Source of the DNA: Pelargonium nanum
Taxonomy: Eukaryota; Streptophyta; Magnoliopsida; Geraniales; Geraniaceae
Assembly (NCBI GenBank): GCA_036897485.1
Contig: JAYMTF010001032.1
Location: forward strand, 1-27,059
Length of the DNA stretch: 27,059 nucleotides
Direction of reading: 5' to 3'
The notes under the pieces are model-generated. The model was not told the origin of the DNA, did not search any database, and saw only the letters and a list, made by a program, of their open reading frames with translations. Positions 10,960 to 22,100 of this stretch are shown one piece after another. Positions within the stretch are counted from its first letter, which is position 1. Each line of letters begins with the position of its first letter. The translations under genes and the position numbers were made by a program.

Positions 10960-11215
10960 CAGGTTGGATCAAGCGGTTTAAACGTTTCGGATTTTCTTAG
11001 AGGGCTCGGCAAAACTCGTAGAACTCATTTGTGGTTCAAATGCATCGGGTATCTTAGGTCCACTGAGTGGCCCAGACTTAAGGGTCGGCTAAAATTAGAA
11101 GCCCACCCAGGGTCCAAAATCAGTTTAAAAATTGGGCTAGGCCTGGTCCATGGCTTTAATGTGATCCTAGCCGGGTCTGATTAACCGAGGTCAGGTCAGG
11201 AATGGAACAAATGAC
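10960..11215. other. GC-richer repeat-like block upstream of MAP1D
   Basis: This block is markedly richer in G and C than its flanks, with repeated GGCCCAG / GGGCTAGGCCTGG / TAGCCGGGTC-type words on both strands. That composition is typical of hAT-like or other non-autonomous repeats in plants, but no ends or target duplications could be defined. It stops about 60 bases before the MAP1D start, so it may overlap that gene's promoter. Confidence 0.3.
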
Positions 11216-11283
11216 ATTCCTAAAGAAAAGAGTGAACTCAACTGCTGCTTTAACGGATAACGAAGCAAGAAGAGAGAACAACA

Positions 11284-14200
11284 ATGGCGGGCGCTTCTTC
11301 GACTCTGCAACCTAAAATCTTCTCTTCCTTTTTAGGGAATCGTTTTATTCAATCAAATCAGAATCAGCCTCTTCACCGTATCTTCCGCTTCTCCCCTGCA
11401 GGTCTTTTTCTTCTTCTTCTCAAGATACACACCAATTTGTGCTTTTTGGGTTTTAGTTTTTATTTGATTTGATTTGATTGATTTAATTATATACAGGAAA
11501 AAGGAATGTTTCGATGCAATTGTCCAGAACACTTACTGGCTTATCCAATCTCTTATTCAATAGAAGGTTTGTGTTGCTTGCCCAAGTGCTACTAAAAACT
11601 CAAATTGGTGCACATTTGGCTTGTTTTCTGTTTTTTTTTTGGAAGGTTTTCAAGAAAAGCATAGGTGATAAGGATTCAGTATATATTTGCTCTTGTTGGT
11701 AAATGCATAGCTGGGTGTAGGATAGATTATGTTTCCCAAATGGTAATGGTTCCAGGATATTTTGAGGATATTGGAAGTGATGGGTCACTGAAAGATTAAG
11801 TTTTGGAGGGAATAAATGAAGTATTGGTGTCCTTGCAGAACTTTTGTTCTTTGGTCTGAAAACACTGCAATCAAATTTAATTTGTATGAAAACTGGATTG
11901 CTTGCTTTTAGCATGGTGATTTGTAGATGTCAGTTAGGTCTAAAATTCTGTTTGTGTTGCACCGTTGCGAGAAATTGCATGAATCCCACAGTGATAAATG
12001 GTCACTTAATAAGTATGGATGCAGAGATATAGACATGCATATGTGACAGTTGAAAATTGCAGAAATATAGGTGAAGTGTCCAGCAAGAGTCAACGCCTAA
12101 GACCTGGAAAAGTATCCCCCCGTCGACCTGTTCCAGATCATATAACAATGCCTCCATATGTCAAATCTCGGAAAGTGCCTGGAATTGTCACTGGACCTGA
12201 GGTGCATGATGAGATGGGGATAGAATGCATGAGAGCTTCTGGAAGGCTTGCGGCACAAGTTCTTAAATATGCCGGGACCTTGGTCAAGGTGATATTATGA
12301 TTCTTTTAGCTGCTTCTCAAAATGGAATTTTTGTACAATGTTGTTTGAATTACATACCATGTTAAAATACCAGCTGGGTAGTTTGCTTTTATCGTGTTTT
12401 AATAAACTTTTAAGGATAAGTTTCTAGTATTGAGGACTCCTGTTTCCCATGATATTTCTCCTTCTTGCAATCTAGCATCTTTCAGGGGTTGCACATTGTA
12501 CTGAATTTGAAATTTTAATTGTTGTTACATGGGCAGCCAGGCATAAAGACAGATGACATTGATGCTGCTGTTCACCAAATGATCATTGATAATGGAGCAT
12601 ATCCTTCACCTCTTGGCTATGGTGGGTTTCCGAAGAGCGTGTGCACATCAGTGAATGAATGCATTTGCCACGGAATACCAGACTCCCGTCCCCTTGAGGT
12701 CTCTAATTAAGTTTTTTACTTGCTTCTCCCTGTTTTGCAGAGTTCATTCTTTTAAACGGTTTAAAATTGATGATAATTTTTTCCTCTACAGGATGGTGAT
12801 ATAATCAATATCGACGTTACTGTTTATCTAAATGTAAGCAAGAGCACATTCAATTCTAACCGCTGCTGCTCTTTTATTTGCAAGTGTACTAGTTTGTTGT
12901 AGATGATCAATTTCGACACTTTTTCTCATTTGATAGATATTACGCAATGCATTCCTGCAGTTCTTTTCAGCATCTGTGCTTAAACTTGTCAGTAAATCTT
13001 GTATACAGGGTTATCACGGTGATACTTCAGCAACGTTTTTCTGCGGAGATGTTAGTGAAGAAGCCAGAAAGTTGGTTCAGGTAGCTCTCTCTGGGAGTAA
13101 CATCTTATACTCTCTTTATATGTGTTATAGTCATAAAATAACGCAAAGAATCCCTTTCTTCATAAATCACAACTAAAGATGATTTCTTGTTTGGAGTTTA
13201 TAATCAATAATACCATGGTTTTGTACATGAACATCTGCTCCTCACTCCCTAGTTTAACAATGAATGAATTTAGGGTGATATTAACAATGCCAATGAAATA
13301 TCCCGAAATGTAGGCCCTTTACCAAAAGAGCAACCTAACTCTTGAACTTTCCAATACTACCCTGTAATGAAGTTAAATGAAGTAAAGCAATTTTTGAGTG
13401 GCATTGTACTTATTGGTTGTCTTTCATATTATGCCATTATAATATTGCGACAGGGGTATAAAAATTTCTGGTCTCGTGCACTAAAGAATCGACATTGTTG
13501 TCCTTTGCTTTGTAAAAGAGTTTGGTGGAAGAGCTTCAGACGTATTACTTGAGCTTATACTTATCATTGCTCATCTTACAGGCTTGAAGGCATGCTTTTA
13601 GATGTATTGGTCATGAAAATTACTCAGCAATGCCTGTTAATATTCATTTCATGGAAGAAGTGTAAAATACCAGCTACGCTCTATGGAGTTCTCAAGGATG
13701 GTTATATACAAGTTAATATGAGAACTGTTTCAAAAGAAGGAATAGACTACATAAGGACATAATTTATAGTATAATGATGTTTAAGAGAACAAAAATAATT
13801 GTAGTAAGCATTCTCTAGTAGCTAAGCATTATTTGGATTTGTTTTGTGTTTAGCATCTTGGAGAAAAGCGAAATAAGCGTCTTAGAGTTGTATCAGTTGC
13901 TGCTATGAACTACCTAATTAAAGGCAATAGTTTTTAAAGGGGAAAACAAATACTAGCGAAAATATTGATTGGATGTAGATACATGTGTATCAATATTTAC
14001 TGAAGTCACTAACTAGACTTGGTTTTTATCGAGTTTCCAGTAGGTTGTTAATCTTATGTATTACATTTTCAAGTAACCTTAACTCTTCATGCTTTTTTGT
14101 TAAATTCTCAACGATACAATTATTAACTTCTCAAATGTGTTTAGAAGAGTAATTTTGTTTTCACACCCCAGGTAACTGAAGAAAGTTTATCTAAAGCAAT

Positions 14201-16519
14201 ATCAATATGTGCACCAGGAGTGGAGTACAAGAATATTGGCAGAACAATTCAGTAAGTATCAACTAGTCCTATATAAGGTTTTGTATTCCCTTGGCCGAAC
14301 TTGCTTTTTTGATACCTTTATGTCATGTAACTTTGACTCTAAAATCGGGTTTGTTATAACTCTACTCTCTCAATTTTGGTTCTTGGAACTATAGTTCTTT
14401 AGATGCTTAAGTCTGAATGATTATAGTTTGCTATTGACTGAGCATTTGATATTAATTGAATAGGCAGATTTTTATCTCTGTATAATTCATACAGATATGA
14501 GTGGTCAGAGTTCATCTTATACTTGCTCATAAACAATGTTTGTGTTTTGCAAGGGATATTGCAGATAAACATCGTTATGGTGTTGTAACACAGTTTGTTG
14601 GCCACGGGGTTGGGCGCGTTTTCCATGCTGATCCAATCATTCTACACCACAGTAATGCCCGAGCTTAATAGTTTTCCTATCTTTCATCGTTAGCATTTTT
14701 TTAATATATGAGATAACAATTTGATGTTAATGGTACCTCTTTTATTATTAGCTGGGGTTTGGTCTTAGTTCATGAATTTATTCTGATGCTACAACTCATC
14801 AAAATGTGTGAACCGTGACAATAGTAAACAGAATGGCAAGCAGAACTACCGAGTAGTTCAGAAAATTATAATGGGCTATATTAACTAACTTAGTTTGGGG
14901 TTTCCTTGGTGTTTATGAAACTAATGAAATTTACTAAGGTAGTAGTGCTGAAACATTCCTCGAGAAGTTATTGTTCTTTGTTGAAGAAGTTGAGAGGATC
15001 TGTCTGAGTGGCTGCAAGAGAAATATTTTAGTAAATCATATTTGTTACTTTTAAATAGAAGAGTGACTTGGTCCCTTCGAGGTCTTGGGTTCGAGCCTCT
15101 CTTGAGGTGTTGTTGGTATTGCCTATCAAAAATAAATAAATAAATGAAATAGAAGAGTGAAATTTGAGTAGCTGTCCTGCAGAGATGGTTTTTTTTTTTT
15201 TAAAAGTATGAATGTGAAACATTATTTTTTTGTCCAAAGTAACTATATTAGGGGTAAGATAAACTTGGCAGCTGTCCACAACAGGATTTCAACTCCCCCT
15301 AATGCGGCTTAAAAATACAAATGAAACACTGAATTAGTGTGATCATCATTCTTAGCATCAAATAGCATAAAATTAAGATAGCATGCTTCGTTTTTTCTCC
15401 AAAACTTAATATTTCATTATGTTTTTTTACTAGACCAATTTTGAATATTGATATAATGATCTTAGGCATGAATAAAGGCCTTCAAACAAGTCATAGATGA
15501 GACCTGTAGAATTTAGAAATTCAAAGTTTAAGCTGATTAGTGCACCTCCTTGGTAACCAGAAAATAGATTTTCTTAGTCAGATTATTATTTATTGCGTGT
15601 AATACTATATACCATTCACATTTTTTTTCCTATTGATGTGGTGAGCAGCTCAAGCTGTTGAACATGCCGACAGTCATTGTCTGAACTCTGAATTGTGTGT
15701 GTGCACATTATCACTACATTTTTTTCCTTAATTGACATAATTATAGTTTTCTTTCACCATAAGCTCTGTTTGTGTCCATGCATGCTAAACTCAGTTTAAA
15801 ATAATGATTTAACCATGTTTTTTCAGGGAACAATGAAGTTGGGCGCATGATTTTGAATCAGACCTTCACAATAGGTAATTTACAAGTCTCCTTAAGCAAA
15901 AGTTGGCCCCACTAGAGGTAAATTAATACAGTAATTTATTATCTGCATAGCAAAAACTGAGAAGAAACTTGATTAGTTTGATGAAGTTGAGAGTTGAGAC
16001 TATTCATTCAAGTTCTTCATAGTCTGCGGAGGAGAGTCCAATTTACTACAAGTGTTCTCTTGAAACTTGCTATGTTGACATTCAGGGTATTAATCTCACT
16101 AGATATTTTAAGATTGATAAAGCAAAAATGTCATTCATCTGGATGCCGTGAATACTTGTAGCTCTATAACCCACTTCAAAATCTATCTGGCAAATTCTAT
16201 GATTCCTCGACTCTTTTTCCCTCCTTGAATTTCATGTCTGTGTGAAGTAAGCATAAATCAAATCTGGTAGGCTTCAAATATCTGTTGATGTTGGTTGATT
16301 GGATGCTGTTCAGAGTTGTTTTTATTTACTTGACTGAGACTAGTTTGGTATTGTAATCTGTGTACATGTGCAGAACCGATGCTGACAATGGGTAGCATAA
16401 ATCCTATAATATGGGATGATGATTGGACAGTGGTTACAGAGGATGGAAGTCTGTCAGCACAGTTCGAACACACAATTTTAATTACCGAGGATGGGGCTGA
16501 GATACTAACCCAGTGTTAA
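11284..16519 (+). CDS. MAP1D: Methionine aminopeptidase 1D-like, chloroplast/mitochondrion
   Basis: Ten exons: 11284-11401, 11497-11566, 12063-12288, 12537-12698, 12792-12833, 13009-13080, 14172-14251, 14554-14651, 15827-15874, 16374-16519; all GT-AG; 353 residues, near the 350 of Arabidopsis MAP1D. The enzyme removes the initiator methionine from new organelle proteins after deformylation. Residues 1 to about 85 are rich in Ser, Arg and Asn with few acids, as in dual-targeted transit peptides. The catalytic domain starts near [20 protein letters not shown]. The five type I metal ligands are present: Asp200 (NIDVTVY), Asp211 ([10 protein letters not shown]), His274 (VGHGVGR), Glu306 (TIEPML) and Glu337 ([15 protein letters not shown]). 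His183 (NECICHGIP) and His281 complete the active site. No zinc-finger region precedes the domain, unlike cytosolic MAP1A. The ATG at 11284 is the first in the leader. Introns 6 and 8 are long (about 1.1-1.2 kb), the latter carrying a SINE. Confidence 0.95.
15053..15160 (+). mobile_element. 80-bp SINE remnant with perfect 14-bp target duplications
   Basis: AAATAGAAGAGTGA occurs at 15053-15066 and again, identical, at 15147-15160. The 80 bases between carry a tRNA-type box B (GGTTCGAGCC, 15088-15097) near the 5' side and end in a simple AAAT-type tail (about 15129-15146). Box B, A-rich simple tail and long direct duplications together mark a tRNA-derived SINE mobilised by LINE machinery. Box A is not evident, so the copy is probably 5'-truncated. 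It lies in intron 8 of MAP1D, in the same direction as the gene, about 400 bases past the donor. Confidence 0.8.
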
Positions 16520-18650
16520 AACATGCTTGCACGACAATCTTGCGGCTTCTTCCAGATTGAAATTTCTGCATTATATTGTATGTGCACACTAATTCTTGTG
16601 TTAAATCATTATTTGTTCTTTCCTGGGTAAATAATTGGGCCTTTAACTGTGGATATTACTGTAATGTTTACATTGGTGGCAAGATAAATTCAGTCTACTG
16701 TGAAGTCATTCCCATATTGATTTTTATTTTTTATTTTTTATAGTTTACATTAATCTCAAGTCTTGACAGCATAATGTAGTGACCAATTCTCTTTTTGTAA
16801 TCTGATACTCCAATCCCTAAATTATCTCTCTTTCCATGAAAAAACATACATCTGCTTTTTTTTTTTCTTCTTCTTATTTTATAAAGGGTATTAATGCTAC
16901 CTCTTGAAATAAATTATCTTTCCCACACTAATATGGATTCTTCCACTGCATGTTCTTGATTTCTTTTCAGTTTGTGGTTAGTCCACTAAGTATTTGTCAC
17001 AACTTGCAAGCAAATGCTCCTACAACTAGGGGGTGGCACTGACTGGTTTAGTCTTGACCCCTATTTTCATGTTCTAAATCATGTCATGATCATGACAATC
17101 AAGTGTCTTTGATGGAGGCCAATAATATTTTCAAATGAGTGATCATTTTTTACTATAAAAGACTCAATTTGGTTTTTGAATTTTCGCATATGGATCCGAA
17201 TTGTTCCGTAAACCTTTTCTTTTTAACTTAAAATAGTTCATCAACTTTCAAATATGGACCCGAAATAGTCATTGTCGTTAGTTTCAGTTAATTTCCGTCA
17301 ATTTCTCCGTCAAATGATCTTATGTGCAATTTAAAGTATATTAAATAATTATTTTTATTCATTTATTTTGTTGATATGTCAGATAATGTGCTAGTCACGT
17401 GAGTAATTTAATACAATTGGCTCCTCCAATGAATTTTTGGACTCCCGTCCCGGCTCCTCCACTTAATACAACACAAAATTTGGACTCATGACGGATATTG
17501 CAGGTCTCTTCCAAATTAATTGTTTCGTGGTCATCAATGTGCTTATTAAATATTCGACTCCACGTCATCATTTGATGTAAGTGTAAATACTTCTATTGTG
17601 GATGGAAGATGGGCTGGACAATATTTTTACATTTTCTTTCGTAGTGCTATGAACTCATTTGATATAAGACTTATTCACATGCTAGAGGTGAATTCTAATA
17701 TCTGCGCATTGATTTTTACTTAACGCGTGTGTTCGTTTATTTTAAAACTCGAAACTTGATAAAGAATTTGGAGCTCCAATTTGTGATGTGACACTACTAT
17801 AAGAAAACAATCTGTTTTATAAAAAATTGCATCATATATATGTAATATTGGAAAGTTGAGGATCACACAACTTTTTTCTTCCTTTATTTTTTTGTAACCT
17901 GCAAGTTGTAGCAGAGTGTTATGCCAATGATGTTTGACACTAGAAATGAAAGACTGAGTTCATTGAGTTCCGAGAACACAACCCAATTGGAGACAAAGTT
18001 GGATTCTCTCCAAAAGAAAAAATGAGATCGACGAAGAAGAGAATTAGTCTGTAGTGGTCGGAGAAGATTTTTATGACGAATATTGGTAAAAATGGAAAGA
18101 GTCGATTCTTCGAAGAGAGAGAATCGACCAAGAGAAGTTTTGAGATAACGATGACAACGCACGAAAACATGATTGGTGGGGGTACATACATAAATTTTGT
18201 GGGTTTTTCTTGTGGTGAGAGTCTAACACAATGGTGCAAGTAGACGACTGAATAGACACTAGCAAGGATTTTACCATACTTGTACACACATGCAATACAA
18301 TTACATTTTCTCGGCATCTCTATTTATATCTAGATATCTATCATATGTGCAAGTTGAGGAGTAGATGATGAATATGCAGTGGATAAGACTATAAATTTAC
18401 TACCATGCCACTACATATTCAAATTTCATCATTAAAAATTACTTAATAACTCATGTATTAATCATATTTTATTGTTAAAGCCCTCAAATAAATGTGATTT
18501 TTGTTTAATTTTGCTATTAATAACCTGTTAATCTGTTATTGATTACATAAAGTATCATTTGAATAACATTCTATTCACATTTATTTCAAATAAAAAAACA
18601 AAACAAATATTGTCAATTTCATGGATGGTCACAACAAACAGGTATGGATT
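16520..18650. other. Gene-poor spacer with repeat relics
   Basis: After the MAP1D 3' UTR no supported gene is seen. The part 17160-17420 has the look of a decayed repeat: CATATGGATCCGAATTGT and AATATGGACCCGAAATAGT are variants of one phrase about 70 bases apart. Near 17420-17500 GGCTCCTCCA and TTGGACTC recur as an imperfect direct repeat. At 17792-17807 CACTACTATAAGAAAA resembles a CACTA-type end with no partner. Minus-strand open frames at 17884-18317 match no family I know. Confidence 0.4.
18321..18328 (-). promoter_or_regulatory. TATA-like element pointing leftward
   Basis: TATAAATA on the minus strand, followed downstream by a pyrimidine-rich region (about 18220-17900, read leftward) with overlapping open frames. 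It looks like a plant core promoter but no recognised gene follows, so it may be a relic of a transposon or pseudogene promoter. Confidence 0.25.
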
Positions 18651-18670
18651 AGAGCGCAAGCTTCTCCTCT

Positions 18671-18800
18671 GACCACGTCATCATTCAGTGATTTTTCGCG
18701 CTCCCACAATTCCACGTCGACGTCAGTGACAAAATCGAATTTCACGAGGCGGTGATATTAACCCAGCCCTCAAATTAACAGACACCTGTCACATATTTAA
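18671..18800 (+). promoter_or_regulatory. Promoter region of the LisH/CTLH gene: ACGT and E2F-like motifs
   Basis: CCACGTCA (18673-18680) and the 10-base palindrome ACGTCGACGT (18714-18723) contain bZIP-type ACGT cores. Between them TTTCGCGC (18694-18701) matches the plant E2F site TTTSGCGC. A weak TATA-like TATTTAA sits at 18794-18800, about 150 bases before the ATG at 18948. The motifs are exact; their use is inference. Confidence 0.45.
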
Positions 18801-18844
18801 TCCCAATCCTCAATTTTATTTTTTACCTCACATCGCCGCCTTTC

Positions 18845-19153
18845 ATGGTCTCACGGGAATTTCTCTCCCATCGAAACTCCTCCTTGATACCAAACACTCC
18901 ATTTTCCATCTCTTTCTCTGCTATTTACAAATTTTCCCGAGAAAATTATGGACTCCACTCCTGTGAATTGGGAAGCTCTCGACGCTCTCATCATCGATTT
19001 CGCCAAATCAGAGAACTTAATCCAAGACTCATTCCCGCCGTCGCCGCCGTCTTCTCCCCCTCTTCCTCCGCCGTCTTCTCTCTCCTCTTCCTCCTACCAT
19101 TCCAGGTTGATTGTTCGACAGATCAGGCGCTCCTTGGAGGCCGGCGACATTGA
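18845..19153 (+). other. Upstream ATG opening a 102-codon frame that overlaps the main start
   Basis: An ATG 103 bases before the main ATG, in a different frame, opens 102 codons running well into exon 1 of the LisH/CTLH gene. Its context is poor (T at -3, G at +4), whereas the main ATG has A at -3 and G at +4. The encoded peptide shows no motif, so if it matters it is as an overlapping uORF that lowers main-frame translation. It applies only if transcription starts left of 18845, which the TATA-like site suggests. Confidence 0.4.
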
Positions 19154-22100
19154 TGCCGCCATCCATCTTCTTCGCGCTCACGCCCCCTTCGTCCTCACTG
19201 ATCATAGGATTCTCTTCCGCCTGCAGAAGCAGGTATGTTTCCTCTGTTCGCTTGCGCGCAACAATCGTGACAGAGTCAATGGATTCCCAATTTTGTTTAA
19301 TTTCATGGAATTTGAGTTTTTACTGTTCCGTGACACTTTTCTTATCTGTTTGCTCATTCTGTGTAGAAATTTGTGGAGCTCCTGAGGAGAGGGACCGTGG
19401 AGGATCGCGATTCTGCAATTGAGTGCCTGAGGACCGCTCTTGCTCCATGTGCTCTTGATGCCTATCCGGTTTGTATTTAATGTTATCTTTTAATACGAAT
19501 TTGCCTGCTTTTCTGCTCTGCTATTAGTTGCATAATTTTTTAATTTTATGTTGTGCTTGTAGGTTAGGCTCATAACTCTTTGAGAAATTATACCGAGCAG
19601 TTAGGGATATTTGAAGAAGCCCAGCCTTACATTTTTAGGATTTACTAGCTCATTGAGCAATTATGCTCTTAGAATGAAAATTTCAGGGCTGTGTAATTGT
19701 TTCCCCCATCTATGATTTCGTATTTCATTGTTCATCCTCCATTGCAGTTGCTGTGTTTTATTCATGCGAAATCCTATATTGTTGCCACTTTGGAGAGCAA
19801 TAGAGAAGCTAGCATAGAAAAATATATATTTTAGTTCATTAGTTTGTTCTTACTTGCTGAAGGTTTCATTTTAAATTTGAAAGTTTAAGCATTGAAAAAT
19901 AAAAAGGCCACAAAGAAGCAATTTGTTTCATAGGGTACAAGGTTTTATTTCTCTGATTTGAGTCGAAGTGTGACAAATGACAACTATAGGGAAAATTGTT
20001 GAGAGAGTAAATTTGATTTGTTGTCAATGAACAGAAGTTGGCTAATTGGCTAAGTTGTCATGCCTAGTTGTCACTTTACTCGTATGCACTATGTTGCCTT
20101 AATGCTTGTTTATTGTCATGCTTAGCATCATGAGTTAATGTTTAATATTAGTTCTGTACATCAAATGAAACAACATTGCTTTTCCTGGATTGCTTCTTAA
20201 ATAATAGCTCTTGATTGTAACCTCTCCTAAGACGTATTTAAGTTTTTCAAACTTAGTCTTGATTTGAAATAGTGCTTTTGTCTGTAGTAATCTCTTTAAA
20301 AATTAATTAGTTGTCAACAACAGCTCTGTTAGTATGTTCCTCAATTCTAATAGGTGCATGTCTTTGTGTTTAAGGAAGCATACGAGGAATTCAAGCATGT
20401 CCTTTTAGCTTTCATATATGACAAAGATGATCAGACTTCTCCAGTGGCAAATGAGGTGGGTTTTATTTAATGCCTTGAAAATAGTTAGTAAAAGCCATCA
20501 CCAGTACTTTTGTTTCATTCCATTATTATTTGTTGTTTAGTATTGAAAAGAAAACAGTGCATCCACCTGTTATTCTTATTTTTGTAAGTATTCTTGACGT
20601 AATTGGAATGAATGAAATCTACATTTAAGGGATATGAATATTGATTGAAAACAGTTATGGAGGGTTTACACGCTTCAGTTATAGGAAGTTGGAACATTAA
20701 ATTTACTGCGTTTTAACATAAATGCCACATTTCTGAGGAGTGCAATGATTAATCCATTGTATAATGTTGCATACGTTTCAGTGGTCTGAGAAAAGGAGAT
20801 TTGACATTGCTGGCTTGATGTCCTCAGTTTTAAGAGCTCATTTGCACGCATATGATCCAGTATTTTCAATGACATTGAGATATCTGATAAGGTTATTTTC
20901 AACTTCAGTTGATCCACTTCATTGAATGTTGACCCCATAATGTATGTGTACACATTACCATGACCATTATTTTCCTGTTTCCTGCAGCATTCACAAAGGA
21001 TTTTGCTTTCGTCAAGGAATTTCATCACCCATCTCAGATCTTACTGAGAGGTTGCTACTTGAAGAACGTGACCCTCCTGCAACTCCTCAGGAGAGCTTAT
21101 ATGAAGCACCTCCATTTGATGAGGTGAGATCTGCAAATTATTACCAAATTCTTTGAGAAAAAATGATGAACACCTCATGTTTTAGGATCCTATTGGGTTG
21201 ACACATGCATGTACTATTTTGGTTAGGTGGACATACAAGCTTTGGCACATGCCGTAGAGCTAACAAGACAAGGGGCAGTCGATAGCTTGAGATTTGCGAA
21301 GGGTGATTTGTCCCAAGCATTTCAGGTGAGTAAATATGTGTGCCCTTTTGTACAGATTTAAATATTTTGTTTCCTATGTCTTGAATTCTAATTCAATAAT
21401 AGCTACTCCAATACTTTAGAGTGTAAGCTATAAGAACTGATGGTAGTTAACAACTATATAACTTATCTAAAAATTAAACTAGAAGTAGAAGATATTCAGT
21501 GTTGATGGTTTAGTTGTCGGTGTAAAACATGTTCTGACGTAATGCAGTGCTTGAAATCTAATTTTAATCAGGTTGATGAGGATAATATTCACCTTCAGCA
21601 GTAGTGTAACTTTTGGAAACATGAGATTCAGGTTATATTCTTTTGGAATCGATGTAATGATGACTGAAATTTTGATGAGGTGCTTGAAATGGCGAAAGAT
21701 GCTGTGGGGGTGGGTGGTTTAGAAGTAGTGTTTAGGTTGAATACATGGTAGCTGTATGAACCACCAAATAGTGAGTTTAAACAGAAAGCAAGAAAAAGAA
21801 CAAGAGTAATCCTTAGAATATGTAGGCATAGACACCCAGGCTTCTTGATTTCCAGATAATCCTTAGAATCTGTTTATTATATAGCTCCACATCGTACTAC
21901 AAAGTACATTTTATGCTGACTATAGAGAACCGCATTTAGCTATGCTGTTCCCAACTTAAAGACCCAACCCCAAATTTGACTCTAAATTTCTGTTGAAAAG
22001 GAAACTTGGGATCTTTGCCTACATCATATGTCACATGCTTTCATGCTTCTTACTAGATATGTAAAAGTTAGCACTTGCCTTTTTTCGCACGGTCAAATAA

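Noticed and set aside
15088-15097. tRNA gene suggested by box B sequence
   Set aside because: No cloverleaf can be drawn and no box A is present; the direct duplications show a SINE.
17884-18317. Overlapping minus-strand open frames of 92 and 125 codons
   Set aside because: No motif recognised and no spliced model could be made; kept only as a promoter-like region.
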